Below are positions 1 through 8,213 of a DNA stretch of 64,000 nucleotides, in pieces (position 1 is the first letter of the stretch; the number at the start of each line of letters is the position of its first letter). Both the position numbers and the translations under genes were made by a program. The stretch spans positions 62,001 through 126,000 of the forward strand of contig JAZKBU010000001.1 of the NCBI GenBank assembly GCA_040388375.1, in the 5' to 3' direction. Source of the DNA: Bacteroidota bacterium. GTDB taxonomy: Bacteria; Bacteroidota; Bacteroidia; UKL13-3. The notes beneath the pieces were generated by a model. The model was not told the DNA's origin. It saw only the letters and a list, made by a program, of their open reading frames with translations, and searched no databases.

Positions 1-1
1 T

Positions 2-979
2 TTAGCCATGCCTTTAGTTATAAAAAATTTGAAAGAAAACGGTATTGTTTTAGTGAGGTCACAATATTATAAACTTTTCCGAAGTCCGATTTATTGCGGA
101 CTTATAAGAGTACCAGCAGGGGAAAATGAAGCAGAATATTATATGAAGGGAATACATGAACCTATTATATCGGAGGAGCTTTTTAACAAGGCTCTTGATG
201 TTTTAAATGGTAGAAAAACTGCAACAAACAGGCAAACTGTTACCAGTGAAAAAGACGAATTACCTTTAAGGGGTGTACTTGTTTGCTCAAATTGTAATCA
301 CCATATTACAGGTAGTGCTTCACGAAGTAAAACAGGCAAAAGACATTTTTATTACCACTGTAATAAATGCAAAAAGGAACGCTACAAAGCAGATTTAGCA
401 AACCAAGCGGTAATTGATATTCTTAATGGATTTAAAATGTCTAGCGATGTTAAAAACCTCTACCAAGCATTGGTAAAAGAATCATTGGGCGTAAACACCA
501 CCAAGCAAGAAAAGCAAGTTAAAACTTTAAAGGAACAAATTAGCCAACAAGAAACACGTTTACAAAACTTACAAGATATGTTAGTGGACAAACAAATTTC
601 TAATGCTGACTATGCCAGTATGAGAAAAAAATACGAGGAAATAAAAGGCAAATTTATACAAGACCTTTCTTACTTAGAACAAGCGGACACTTTTTTACTC
701 GAAAAGCTAAACAAGTCTATACAAGCTATTGCAAACCTTGAAAACATCTATCAAACCTGCGATACCAACTCTAAAATACGTTTGTTGAGTTCGATTTTCC
801 CCGAAAAACTAAGTTTTGATGGTTTCACATGTCGAACTCCAAGAATTAACGAAGTAATTAGACAAACACTCAATATTGACAGGGCTTTGAATGGGGCAAA
901 AAAAAGACAACTCACAAATAATTTGGAGTTGTCTATTCAAGTAGCCTCAACGAGAATCGAACTCATATCAAATGTTTAG
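2..979 (+). CDS. Large serine recombinase, C-terminal part (5' end outside window)
   Basis: The frame is open to the left edge, so the catalytic resolvase domain lies upstream and only the last ~325 residues are visible. What remains fits the large serine recombinase family: the end of the 'Recombinase' domain (RSPIYCGLI, then a GIHEPIISEELFNKAL helix), a zinc ribbon (CSNCNHHI ... YYHCNKCKK, about residues 93-121), and a long charged coiled coil (about 165-235) that in this family helps synapsis. It would integrate or excise a mobile element. The last 13 codons, including the stop, lie inside a tRNA-Arg gene on the opposite strand, so this is probably the integrase at an element boundary. The family assignment is firm; the type of element is unknown. 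Confidence 0.88.
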   Translation, partial: LAMPLVIKNLKENGIVLVRSQYYKLFRSPIYCGLIRVPAGENEAEYYMKGIHEPIISEELFNKALDVLNGRKTATNRQTVTSEKDELPLRGVLVCSNCNHHITGSASRSKTGKRHFYYHCNKCKKERYKADLANQAVIDILNGFKMSSDVKNLYQALVKESLGVNTTKQEKQVKTLKEQISQQETRLQNLQDMLVDKQISNADYASMRKKYEEIKGKFIQDLSYLEQADTFLLEKLNKSIQAIANLENIYQTCDTNSKIRLLSSIFPEKLSFDGFTCRTPRINEVIRQTLNIDRALNGAKKRQLTNNLELSIQVASTRIELISNV

Positions 980-1013
980 GAAACATCTATTCTATCCATT
1001 GAACTATGAGGCC
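942..1013 (-). tRNA. tRNA-Arg (anticodon CCT)
   Basis: I folded the minus strand by hand into a full cloverleaf. The acceptor stem is GGCCTCA/TGAGGCT with a terminal G-U pair. The D arm is GTTC/GAAT with GG in the loop. The anticodon stem is GATGT/ACATT around loop TTCCTAA (anticodon CCT). The variable loop has 4 nt, and the T arm is ATGAG/CTCGT around TTCGATT. The discriminator is A and CCA is not encoded. It reads AGG codons. Its 3' half overlaps the end of the recombinase gene, which is typical of a tRNA used as an integration target. No database check was possible. Confidence 0.85.
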
Positions 1014-1019
1014 ATAAAA

Positions 1020-1052
1020 AAACAAAAGCTAATATAAAATTAGCTTTTGTTT
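1020..1052. terminator. Intrinsic terminator downstream of sucD
   Basis: A 14-bp perfect stem (1020-1033 with 1039-1052, core AAAAGCTAAT/ATTAGCTTTT) with a 5-nt loop and A/T tracts on both sides. It lies just past the sucD stop and just before the tRNA, so it should end sucD transcription. Confidence 0.8.
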
Positions 1053-1074
1053 AATACTATAAGAAAGAAATGTA

Positions 1075-1959
1075 CTAGTTAGCTTTTAAGCCTAATACTT
1101 CTGACATTTTTGAACCTATTTCTGCAGGTGAATCAACTACGTGTACACCACACTCTGCCATAATTTTCATTTTAGCAGCAGCAGTATCATCGTGTCCGCC
1201 AACAATTGCACCGGCATGACCCATTCTACGACCTGCAGGAGCTGTTTGACCGGCTATAAAACCAACTACTGGTTTTTTGTTTCCATTGGCTTTAATCCAA
1301 CGGGCAGCATCTGCTTCGTAGCTTCCGCCAATTTCACCTATCATAATAATAGCATCTGTTTCAGGGTCGTTCATTAATAACTCTACTGCATCTTTGGTTG
1401 GTGTTCCAATAATTGGGTCGCCACCAATACCTATAGCGGTAGATATACCTAAACCTGCTTTTACTATCTGATCGGCTGCTTCGTATGTTAATGTTCCTGA
1501 TTTTGAAACAATACCTACTCTACCTTGCTTAAATACAAAACCCGGCATAATACCTACTTTGGCTTGTCCAGGTGTAATAACACCCGGGCAGTTTGGACCA
1601 ATTAAAGTACAACCGCGTGATTTGATGTATTCTTTTACCGGAATCATATCGGCTACCGGAATTCCTTCTGTAATACAAATAATTACTTGTATACCTGCTT
1701 CTGCTGCTTCCATAATGGCATCAGCGGCAAATGCCGGTGGCACAAAAATAATAGAAGTATTTGCCTGAGCTTGGTCTACTGAATCTTTAACTGTATTAAA
1801 TACGGGTCTATCTAAATGTATTTGACCACCTTTACCGGGGGTAACGCCACCAACAACGTTGGTACCGTATTCTATCATTTGTTGGGCATGGAAAGTACCT
1901 TCACTACCGGTAAATCCTTGTACAATTACTTTTGAATCTTTGTTTACTAAAACTGCCAT
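1075..1959 (-). CDS. sucD: Succinyl-CoA ligase (ADP-forming), alpha subunit
   Basis: This is the alpha subunit of succinyl-CoA synthetase, a cytosolic TCA-cycle enzyme that couples succinyl-CoA cleavage to nucleoside triphosphate formation through a phosphohistidine. The 294-residue length is normal. The N-terminal CoA-binding Rossmann part ([16 protein letters not shown]) and the active-site stretch GHAGAIVGG, which holds the phosphorylated His, are intact, as is the [11 protein letters not shown] segment. The beta subunit (sucC) is not in the window, so the two are unlinked here. The gene stands alone between its terminator and the start of the hybrid kinase region. Confidence 0.97.
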   Translation of the reverse strand: MAVLVNKDSKVIVQGFTGSEGTFHAQQMIEYGTNVVGGVTPGKGGQIHLDRPVFNTVKDSVDQAQANTSIIFVPPAFAADAIMEAAEAGIQVIICITEGIPVADMIPVKEYIKSRGCTLIGPNCPGVITPGQAKVGIMPGFVFKQGRVGIVSKSGTLTYEAADQIVKAGLGISTAIGIGGDPIIGTPTKDAVELLMNDPETDAIIMIGEIGGSYEADAARWIKANGNKKPVVGFIAGQTAPAGRRMGHAGAIVGGHDDTAAAKMKIMAECGVHVVDSPAEIGSKMSEVLGLKAN

Positions 1960-2048
1960 TTTGTATTTTTAAAAAAGTGTGGGCAAATATGCTATTTTAT
2001 TTATATAAAACTAGCTAACAATCATCAATTTTTAGGTAAAACGTTAAT

Positions 2049-4493
2049 TTAACCTACAAATTCCATTATCTTACTAATTAACAAATCTTTACTGATTGGT
2101 TTGGTCATGTATTCGTTAATACCGGCATGCAAACTCTCTTTCATTTCTTTCGGTTCTGCATTGGCTGATAATAAAATAATTGGCACTTCTTTATCCAACG
2201 ACAACTCATCTCCATGGCGGATGTATTTTGCCAGTTCTATACCTGTCATATCGGGTAGTTCTATATCTATTAAAACGATGTCGAATGTTTTCTCTGCCAA
2301 CCTTGACATGGCCATTTTACCATAGCTAGCTGTTGATATATCGAAACCTTTACGCTCTAATATTTTATGTAGTGTAAAGCTGTTTACTTCATCGTCCTCC
2401 ACTATTAAAACATTTATACTCTCCGGTGCTTTTGTTTGTCTAACGGGTTGGTCTGCATTTGTTTTGGCAGAGTCTATTAAAACATCAAACGTAACAGTAG
2501 CCGTAGCACCTACATTGGTATTGTTGGCTAGCTCAAACTTGCCTATCAGTTTTTCTACAAACTTTTTAACTATAAACAATCCTAAACCAAAGCCTTTACC
2601 TATGTTATCATTTTTGGTAAATGGCATAGACAATTCTTTTAAGTTTTTACCCTGTAAGCCTCTGCCTTCGTCACTCACCTGTAACTGAATGGTAGCATAG
2701 GTTTCGTGTTGGTTAACATTGGTATCAATCAGTTTAATTTCAATTTTTATTACTCCCTGGTAACTTGCATTAAAAGCATTGCTTAACAGGTTTTGTACTA
2801 TGGTAGCTACCTTTAGTTTATCACTAATTACATAGGTTGGTAAATCGGACGAAATAAGTTGTGTAAAGAACAAGCCTTTTTGTTTGCACATGGAATCAAA
2901 CGGAATAAAAATGCTTTGCAACATTTCCATCAGGTTAAATGGTGAGTCTATGGCTTCATCGTTTTTGGAATCGATTTGCATATAACTCACTATATTATTC
3001 ATGCTAAACAACAACTCGTTGCCACTGGCTCTTATACCTCCTAAATGGTCGCGTAATTCATTTATATTTTTACTATCGTTGGCTAAGTAGCTATAGTTTA
3101 TCAATGAGTTTAACGGGGTACGTAACTCATGGTTTATTCTGTTTAATATATTGCTTTTGGCGGCTGAGGTTAACTCTAAAGTTTTTCTCCTTTTGTTTTG
3201 GTACATGAAATAAAACACCAAAACACCCAATAAAACCAAGAACAAAATAACAAAGGCTAAGCCAAGCAGAATTACATTTTTACGCTGCACGCTTACCTTT
3301 TGTTCGCTTAATGTTTGCTTGGCGGTATTGTTTTCTACGTTTAGTTTTTTAATGGTTTCGTTTTGCTTGGCTTTATAATAGCTTGAGTGTATATTTTCTA
3401 CTTCGGCTCCTTTTGCTGCATTCAGTACCGCATTTTCTTCCGACTCTTTCATGTAGTAAAACGCCTTTTTGGTATCGCCCATTTTTTCGTATACGGACGA
3501 TAATAAACGACATGCGTCTACATATTCTATTTTATAATTATTTTCTTTGGCAAGCTTAAGGGTTTGCATACCGTAGAATAATGCGCTGTCGTACTTATTT
3601 AATTTAATATATACGGCTGATAGGTTATAGCTTGACAGGGCTAAATCGTTTATAATACCTAATCTTTTATCTATTTGATACGACTCTGCATAATAAGGAA
3701 ATGCTTTACGTGGATTTTTAAATGATATGGCGTAAATAGCTCCTATATTGTTTAATACGGCTGATATTTCTCTTTCTAAATTATGTCGTTTAAACACATC
3801 AATAGCCTGACTGTAATAAAACAGGGCTCTATAACCATCGCCTTTGTATTTGCTAATATTACCCAAGTTATTAATACTTTTTGCAGTAGCTACTTCATCG
3901 CCTAATTTTTTGTTGTATTCGTATGCTTTTGTAAAATAAAACTCTGCTTTTAAGGTATCGTTCAAATCAAAATACAGGGAGCCTATTTGCATGTTGGCAT
4001 TGGCTATTCGTAAAATATCGCCTGCCTTTTCGCCTGAACTTAAAGCGCCTAAATAATAGCGCATGGCTTTTGAATAATCTGACTGTATGTAATACAAATT
4101 ACCCATGTTTTGGTAGGCCCAAGCTATGGTTACTAAATCTTTTGATTTAAGTGCTAATGACAAGCCAAACAGGTAATGTATTTTTGAGTTTTTATAATCG
4201 CCTTTATCCCTTTCCAACTGACCTAAAATAATATTGGCTCCGGCCAGTCCTTTATCGTATCCTAATTTGTTTGCCAGGGTTAAAGCCTGCTCCGCATAGG
4301 TGCGTGTTTTTAAAACATCTTGCTTTCTAAGTATTTCGGCTAAGCTTACGTATATATCAACCAACTGACTTTCCTTAGCGTAAGGAAGCAATGACTCTAA
4401 ACTATCTTTTTTGTTTTCGCTTTGGGCAACTACTTTATTGTTAACCGTAAGTGATAACAACATTACTATTAGCCAAATGTATTTATTTTTCAT
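2049..4493 (-). CDS. TPR-containing hybrid sensor histidine kinase/response regulator
   Basis: A membrane sensor of about 814 residues. I prefer the start at 4493 (MKNKYIWLIVMLLS) to the one seven codons upstream because it opens directly into a signal peptide. In order it has a signal peptide, tetratricopeptide repeats over the first half, one transmembrane helix (VILLGLAFVILFLVLLG), a phosphoacceptor H-box (NHELRTPLNSL), an ATPase domain (NLLSNAFNAS; GKGFGLGLF) and a C-terminal receiver (VLIVEDDEVN; LIDIELPDMTG with the phospho-Asp). The receiver lacks a DNA-binding domain, so output probably passes to another protein. The periplasmic TPR sensor is a common Bacteroidota layout. The signal sensed is unknown. 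Confidence 0.9.
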   Translation of the reverse strand: MKNKYIWLIVMLLSLTVNNKVVAQSENKKDSLESLLPYAKESQLVDIYVSLAEILRKQDVLKTRTYAEQALTLANKLGYDKGLAGANIILGQLERDKGDYKNSKIHYLFGLSLALKSKDLVTIAWAYQNMGNLYYIQSDYSKAMRYYLGALSSGEKAGDILRIANANMQIGSLYFDLNDTLKAEFYFTKAYEYNKKLGDEVATAKSINNLGNISKYKGDGYRALFYYSQAIDVFKRHNLEREISAVLNNIGAIYAISFKNPRKAFPYYAESYQIDKRLGIINDLALSSYNLSAVYIKLNKYDSALFYGMQTLKLAKENNYKIEYVDACRLLSSVYEKMGDTKKAFYYMKESEENAVLNAAKGAEVENIHSSYYKAKQNETIKKLNVENNTAKQTLSEQKVSVQRKNVILLGLAFVILFLVLLGVLVFYFMYQNKRRKTLELTSAAKSNILNRINHELRTPLNSLINYSYLANDSKNINELRDHLGGIRASGNELLFSMNNIVSYMQIDSKNDEAIDSPFNLMEMLQSIFIPFDSMCKQKGLFFTQLISSDLPTYVISDKLKVATIVQNLLSNAFNASYQGVIKIEIKLIDTNVNQHETYATIQLQVSDEGRGLQGKNLKELSMPFTKNDNIGKGFGLGLFIVKKFVEKLIGKFELANNTNVGATATVTFDVLIDSAKTNADQPVRQTKAPESINVLIVEDDEVNSFTLHKILERKGFDISTASYGKMAMSRLAEKTFDIVLIDIELPDMTGIELAKYIRHGDELSLDKEVPIILLSANAEPKEMKESLHAGINEYMTKPISKDLLISKIMEFVG

Positions 4494-4733
4494 AACTTTA
4501 TAAAAGCAGCACAAAGTATATAAAAGAAATGAATATGGAAACTATTTAATGATAAATAGCGCATAAAAATTTCATTTATTGGGTAAACAAATTCTTTGTT
4601 GTTTTCTTATTTAATTTGAGTTTAATATTATAATAAAAAGATAGTGCTTAAAACAAAAAAAAACGCCTAATTGCTGAGCGAATAATTACATTAGCCCAAC
4701 AGAAAATTAACTAAAATTTATTGCTAAAAAACA

Positions 4734-6104
4734 ATGGCAAAAACCTCAACTTCATTCTTTTGCAAAAACTGCGGTGCTTCATCAACCAAATGGATAGGTA
4801 AATGCCCCAGCTGTGGTGAGTGGAATACTTATGTAGAAGAAGTTATTCATAAAGAAAAAACTGATTATAAAAGTACCTGGAAAGAAACCGGTATTGTTAA
4901 ACGTGCGTTAAAACCAACGCCCATTAATGCAGTGGAGCAAGGCAGCCAAGTAAGAATAAATTTAAAAGATGGGGAACTGAGTCGTGTACTTGGAGGTGGC
5001 TTGGTACCGGGCTCGGTGGTTTTAATAGGTGGTGAACCGGGCATTGGCAAATCTACTTTACTACTGCAAATAGCTTTACAGTTTCCTAACAATACCAAGG
5101 TGCTTTATATTAGTGGCGAGGAAAGCGATACGCAAATAAAAATGCGTGCAGAACGCTTGCCTTTTAGCAACGACAATTGTTATTTATTTACGGAAACATC
5201 TACCCAAAAAATTGGCAAGGCTTTTCAGGAGTTACAACCTGATGTGGTAATAGTTGATTCTATTCAAACTTTACAAAGTGAATTGATTGATGCCACACCG
5301 GGCAGCATATCGCAAATAAAGGAAACCGCCAGCGATATGATACGCTTTGCAAAAGAAACAGGGACACCTGTTTTTTTAATTGGCCATATTACTAAAGATG
5401 GAACCATAGCCGGACCCAAATTGTTGGAACACATGGTTGATACGGTACTGCAATTTGAAGGTGACCGACACCATGTATACAGAATATTACGTACTACTAA
5501 AAACCGATTTGGCAGTACTAGTGAAATTGGTATTTACGAAATGCAAAATGGTGGTTTAAGGGAGGTTTCCAATCCATCAGAAATACTAATAAGCCAGCGG
5601 GATGAAGCTTTGAGTGGTGTGAGTATTTCTGCTACCATTGAAGGTATGCGCCCTTTGTTAATTGAAACACAAGCTTTGGTTAGCCAAGCCGTATATGGCA
5701 CACCTCAACGCAACAGCAATGGTTACGATACCAAACGCTTAAACATGTTATTAGCAGTACTGGAAAAAAAATGTGGTTTGCGCATGGGCATGCAGGATGT
5801 ATTTATCAATATAGCTGGTGGTTTAAGAATTGAGGATCCAGGCATTGATTTAAGTATTATTGCGGCTATTGTTTCCAGTTATGAAAACATTGCTATTGAC
5901 AGTAAAATATGTTTTGTGGGTGAGGTTGGTTTGAGTGGTGAAATAAGGGCGGTTAACCGTATTGAACAACGCATAAGCGAAGCGGAAAAATTAGGCTTTA
6001 CAACTATTTACCTTTCTAAATTTAACAAGCTGCCTAAAAACAATGCTATTAAAATTATAGAGGTAAGTAAAATAGAAGAACTGCTCAGTTATTTGTTTGG
6101 GTAA
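4734..6104 (+). CDS. radA: DNA repair protein RadA
   Basis: RadA is a RecA-like ATPase that helps branch migration in homologous recombination and repair. The 456-residue protein has all family parts in order: an N-terminal C4 zinc finger (CKNCGASSTKWIGKCPSCG), the Walker A loop (GGEPGIGKSTLL), Walker B (VVIVDSIQTL), the diagnostic KNRFG motif, and a C-terminal Lon-protease-like domain (GGLRIEDPGIDLSIIAA). It is divergent from the hybrid kinase, with a 240-bp AT-rich gap between them in which I see no clear site. A small membrane-protein gene follows after 16 bp, probably co-transcribed. Confidence 0.97.
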   Translation: MAKTSTSFFCKNCGASSTKWIGKCPSCGEWNTYVEEVIHKEKTDYKSTWKETGIVKRALKPTPINAVEQGSQVRINLKDGELSRVLGGGLVPGSVVLIGGEPGIGKSTLLLQIALQFPNNTKVLYISGEESDTQIKMRAERLPFSNDNCYLFTETSTQKIGKAFQELQPDVVIVDSIQTLQSELIDATPGSISQIKETASDMIRFAKETGTPVFLIGHITKDGTIAGPKLLEHMVDTVLQFEGDRHHVYRILRTTKNRFGSTSEIGIYEMQNGGLREVSNPSEILISQRDEALSGVSISATIEGMRPLLIETQALVSQAVYGTPQRNSNGYDTKRLNMLLAVLEKKCGLRMGMQDVFINIAGGLRIEDPGIDLSIIAAIVSSYENIAIDSKICFVGEVGLSGEIRAVNRIEQRISEAEKLGFTTIYLSKFNKLPKNNAIKIIEVSKIEELLSYLFG

Positions 6105-6120
6105 TTGAATTATTGAAAAA

Positions 6121-6576
6121 ATGAAAGATTGGTTTAAATATAAATACGGCTTTGTAAATATTGACGATGAAAATATATATTTTACAAGCACTGGCAATTG
6201 GACCGAAACTAAAAAACTTCAAGAAAAAGGAATCCAAAAATCGAATAAAATACGAAAGATAAGAATTCAAACTTTTTTGGTAGTTAGCTTTGTTGCAAGC
6301 GCTGTAATAATATTTACAAGTTTGGCAAACGGGAATGTAAGTCTTTTGCTTTTATTTGGGTTACCAATAGCCCTGTTTTCTATTTATAATTATTTAAAAA
6401 CCGGTATTGGCGAAAACTACAAATTACCCATCCATAATATAATTTCAATTACAATTGCAGACCATACAGCCATGATTGAATTTACTTATTTAGAAAATAA
6501 AATTGGCATAGAAAAACTTGAAAGGGTGGAAGAAAAAGGGAAAAAGCTATTAGAAAGCATTATGCTAAAAAAATAA
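6121..6576 (+). CDS. Small membrane protein of unknown function
   Basis: I do not recognise this 151-residue protein. It has a hydrophilic N-terminus and two adjacent membrane segments in the middle (about 58-76, LVVSFVASAVIIF; and about 82-98, LLLLFGLPIALFSIY). The C-terminal part is soluble and charged, alternating beta-like and helical stretches and ending in lysines. It begins 16 bp after radA and may share its transcript. Codon use and base composition match the neighbours, so it looks like a resident gene. Confidence 0.7.
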   Translation: MKDWFKYKYGFVNIDDENIYFTSTGNWTETKKLQEKGIQKSNKIRKIRIQTFLVVSFVASAVIIFTSLANGNVSLLLLFGLPIALFSIYNYLKTGIGENYKLPIHNIISITIADHTAMIEFTYLENKIGIEKLERVEEKGKKLLESIMLKK

Positions 6577-6616
6577 ATGTGTAAGTAGATTTTACTACTT
6601 ATGTTTGCCACGTTAC

Positions 6617-7636
6617 ATGAACAGGAATCTTTCAGACGGTATTAATTTATTATCAAAACTAAATGGTAAACGTTTGCTTAATGCGGTTAAATTATATACC
6701 AGTTACTATTTATCAAAAACCATAAAAAAACCGGTGCAGTGGGGTATGCCCCTGAGCATGGAAATAGAACCTACTACCAGCTGTAATTTACGTTGCCCGC
6801 AATGCCCAAGCGGATTAAGAGAATTTACCCGCGATACGGGTATGCTTGATTTAACCCTGTATAAAAAAATAATTGATGAGCTACATCCTGAATTGGTTTG
6901 GCTTATTTTATACTTTCAGGGTGAACCATTTTTAAACAAAAGCTTTTTGGAGTTTGTAAAATATGCTGCTGCTAAAAATATATATACCGCTACCAGCAGC
7001 AACGCCCATTATTTTACGGATGAAATGGCAAAAGCTACGGTTGAATCGGGCTTGGACCGATTGATTATTTCTATTGACGGAACCACGCAGGATACTTATG
7101 GCAAATACCGCATTGGCGGTAAAATAGAAAAAGTAATTGAAGGCACACAAAACCTATTGAAATGGAAAAAGGAACTGGGTTTAAAAACACCTCATATTAT
7201 TTGGCAGTTCATAGCCTTTAAACATAACGAACACCAGATACCTGAAATAAAAAAGCTGGCTAAAGAAATTGGTGTAGATGAATTAGGAATAAAAACTGCC
7301 CAGATATACGACTACCAAACAAGCGATGCTTTTATTCCTGAAAACGATAGCTTGAGTCGTTATAGTAAAACGGAAGACGGCTATCAAATAAAAAATAAAC
7401 TGCTAAACCAATGTTGGCGTATGTGGCGTGGCAGTGTAATTACCTGGGACGGATTGGTGGTACCTTGTTGTTTTGATAAGGATGCAACACACCGTTTTGG
7501 CAATGTAAGTACTGATAGTTTTAAGGATGTTTGGCAAGGCACGCAATACAATAACTTTAGAAAAGCTATATTAAAAAGCCGTAAGGAAATTGACATTTGT
7601 ACCAACTGTACCGAAGGTACTAAGGTTTGGAACTAA
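6617..7636 (+). CDS. Radical SAM/SPASM domain protein
   Basis: A radical S-adenosylmethionine enzyme. The cluster motif CNLRCPQCP (CxxxCxxC) lies near residue 60, and a SPASM-type cysteine region sits at the C-terminus (CWRMW..., VVPCCFD, CTNC), which normally binds auxiliary iron-sulfur clusters. I chose the ATG at 6617 over a TTG four codons upstream. The substrate is not evident: SPASM proteins modify peptides or carry out other radical chemistry, and no precursor peptide gene is visible next to it. It converges with the following minus-strand gene, and the two overlap by 4 bp at their stops. Confidence 0.88.
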   Translation: MNRNLSDGINLLSKLNGKRLLNAVKLYTSYYLSKTIKKPVQWGMPLSMEIEPTTSCNLRCPQCPSGLREFTRDTGMLDLTLYKKIIDELHPELVWLILYFQGEPFLNKSFLEFVKYAAAKNIYTATSSNAHYFTDEMAKATVESGLDRLIISIDGTTQDTYGKYRIGGKIEKVIEGTQNLLKWKKELGLKTPHIIWQFIAFKHNEHQIPEIKKLAKEIGVDELGIKTAQIYDYQTSDAFIPENDSLSRYSKTEDGYQIKNKLLNQCWRMWRGSVITWDGLVVPCCFDKDATHRFGNVSTDSFKDVWQGTQYNNFRKAILKSRKEIDICTNCTEGTKVWN

Positions 7637-8142
7637 TCTAACACATAAACGGTAAAACCTATCGGTAACTGACCCGGCTTTTTGGGTCTTACTCCTTTTA
7701 AATTAGGACCATCTAAATCGGTGATATTTAAATCTATTTCGGTAAATGTTAATACACTTTCTGAAGGCAATTTTGCAATAGCGGTACAAGCTTCTTTACC
7801 AAAAAAATTTCCTTTTACAGTGAATGTATTTTTTGTTTTTTCAGGAGCACCCATCGGGTTTGATGTAGTTAGTAAAAGGGAAAAACCTGTTATACAATTT
7901 TTGCGTGCCATATGGCCAATTTTAGGTGCCAGTACTATACGGGGTGTACCTACTTTAAAAAAAGTTTCTTTTACTTCTATGCTTTTATATAAATCTATTT
8001 GCTCAAACCCATTATCTAAATACAAGTAATAACCTGCTTTCATTTTGGTTAAAGTAGGGTGTTCCTTTTGTGGTTGTTGCTGAGTAGTAAAACTACTTAG
8101 CGTAAGCAAGCTCATTAAAATGATGGCAACTTGTTTTATCAT
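7633..8142 (-). CDS. Secreted protein of unknown function
   Basis: This 169-residue protein has a signal peptide (MIKQVAIILMSLLTLSSFT) and a beta-rich soluble remainder with no motif I recognise. Its two cysteines (in ARKNCITG and KEACTAI) could form a disulfide in the periplasm. It overlaps the radical SAM gene tail to tail by 4 bp. It is followed on the same strand, across a short gap, by no obvious operon partner. Confidence 0.65.
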   Translation of the reverse strand: MIKQVAIILMSLLTLSSFTTQQQPQKEHPTLTKMKAGYYLYLDNGFEQIDLYKSIEVKETFFKVGTPRIVLAPKIGHMARKNCITGFSLLLTTSNPMGAPEKTKNTFTVKGNFFGKEACTAIAKLPSESVLTFTEIDLNITDLDGPNLKGVRPKKPGQLPIGFTVYVLD

Positions 8143-8213
8143 ACTGTTAAAAACTAATTGGTGTAAATATATTGTTTATGTTTTTGATGTACTATTAAAA
8201 ATTTCTTATTTAA

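Noticed and set aside
2101-2688. Plus-strand open frames opposite the hybrid kinase, and similar short frames opposite many genes
   Set aside because: They lack signals of their own and lie wholly inside strongly conserved genes on the other strand.
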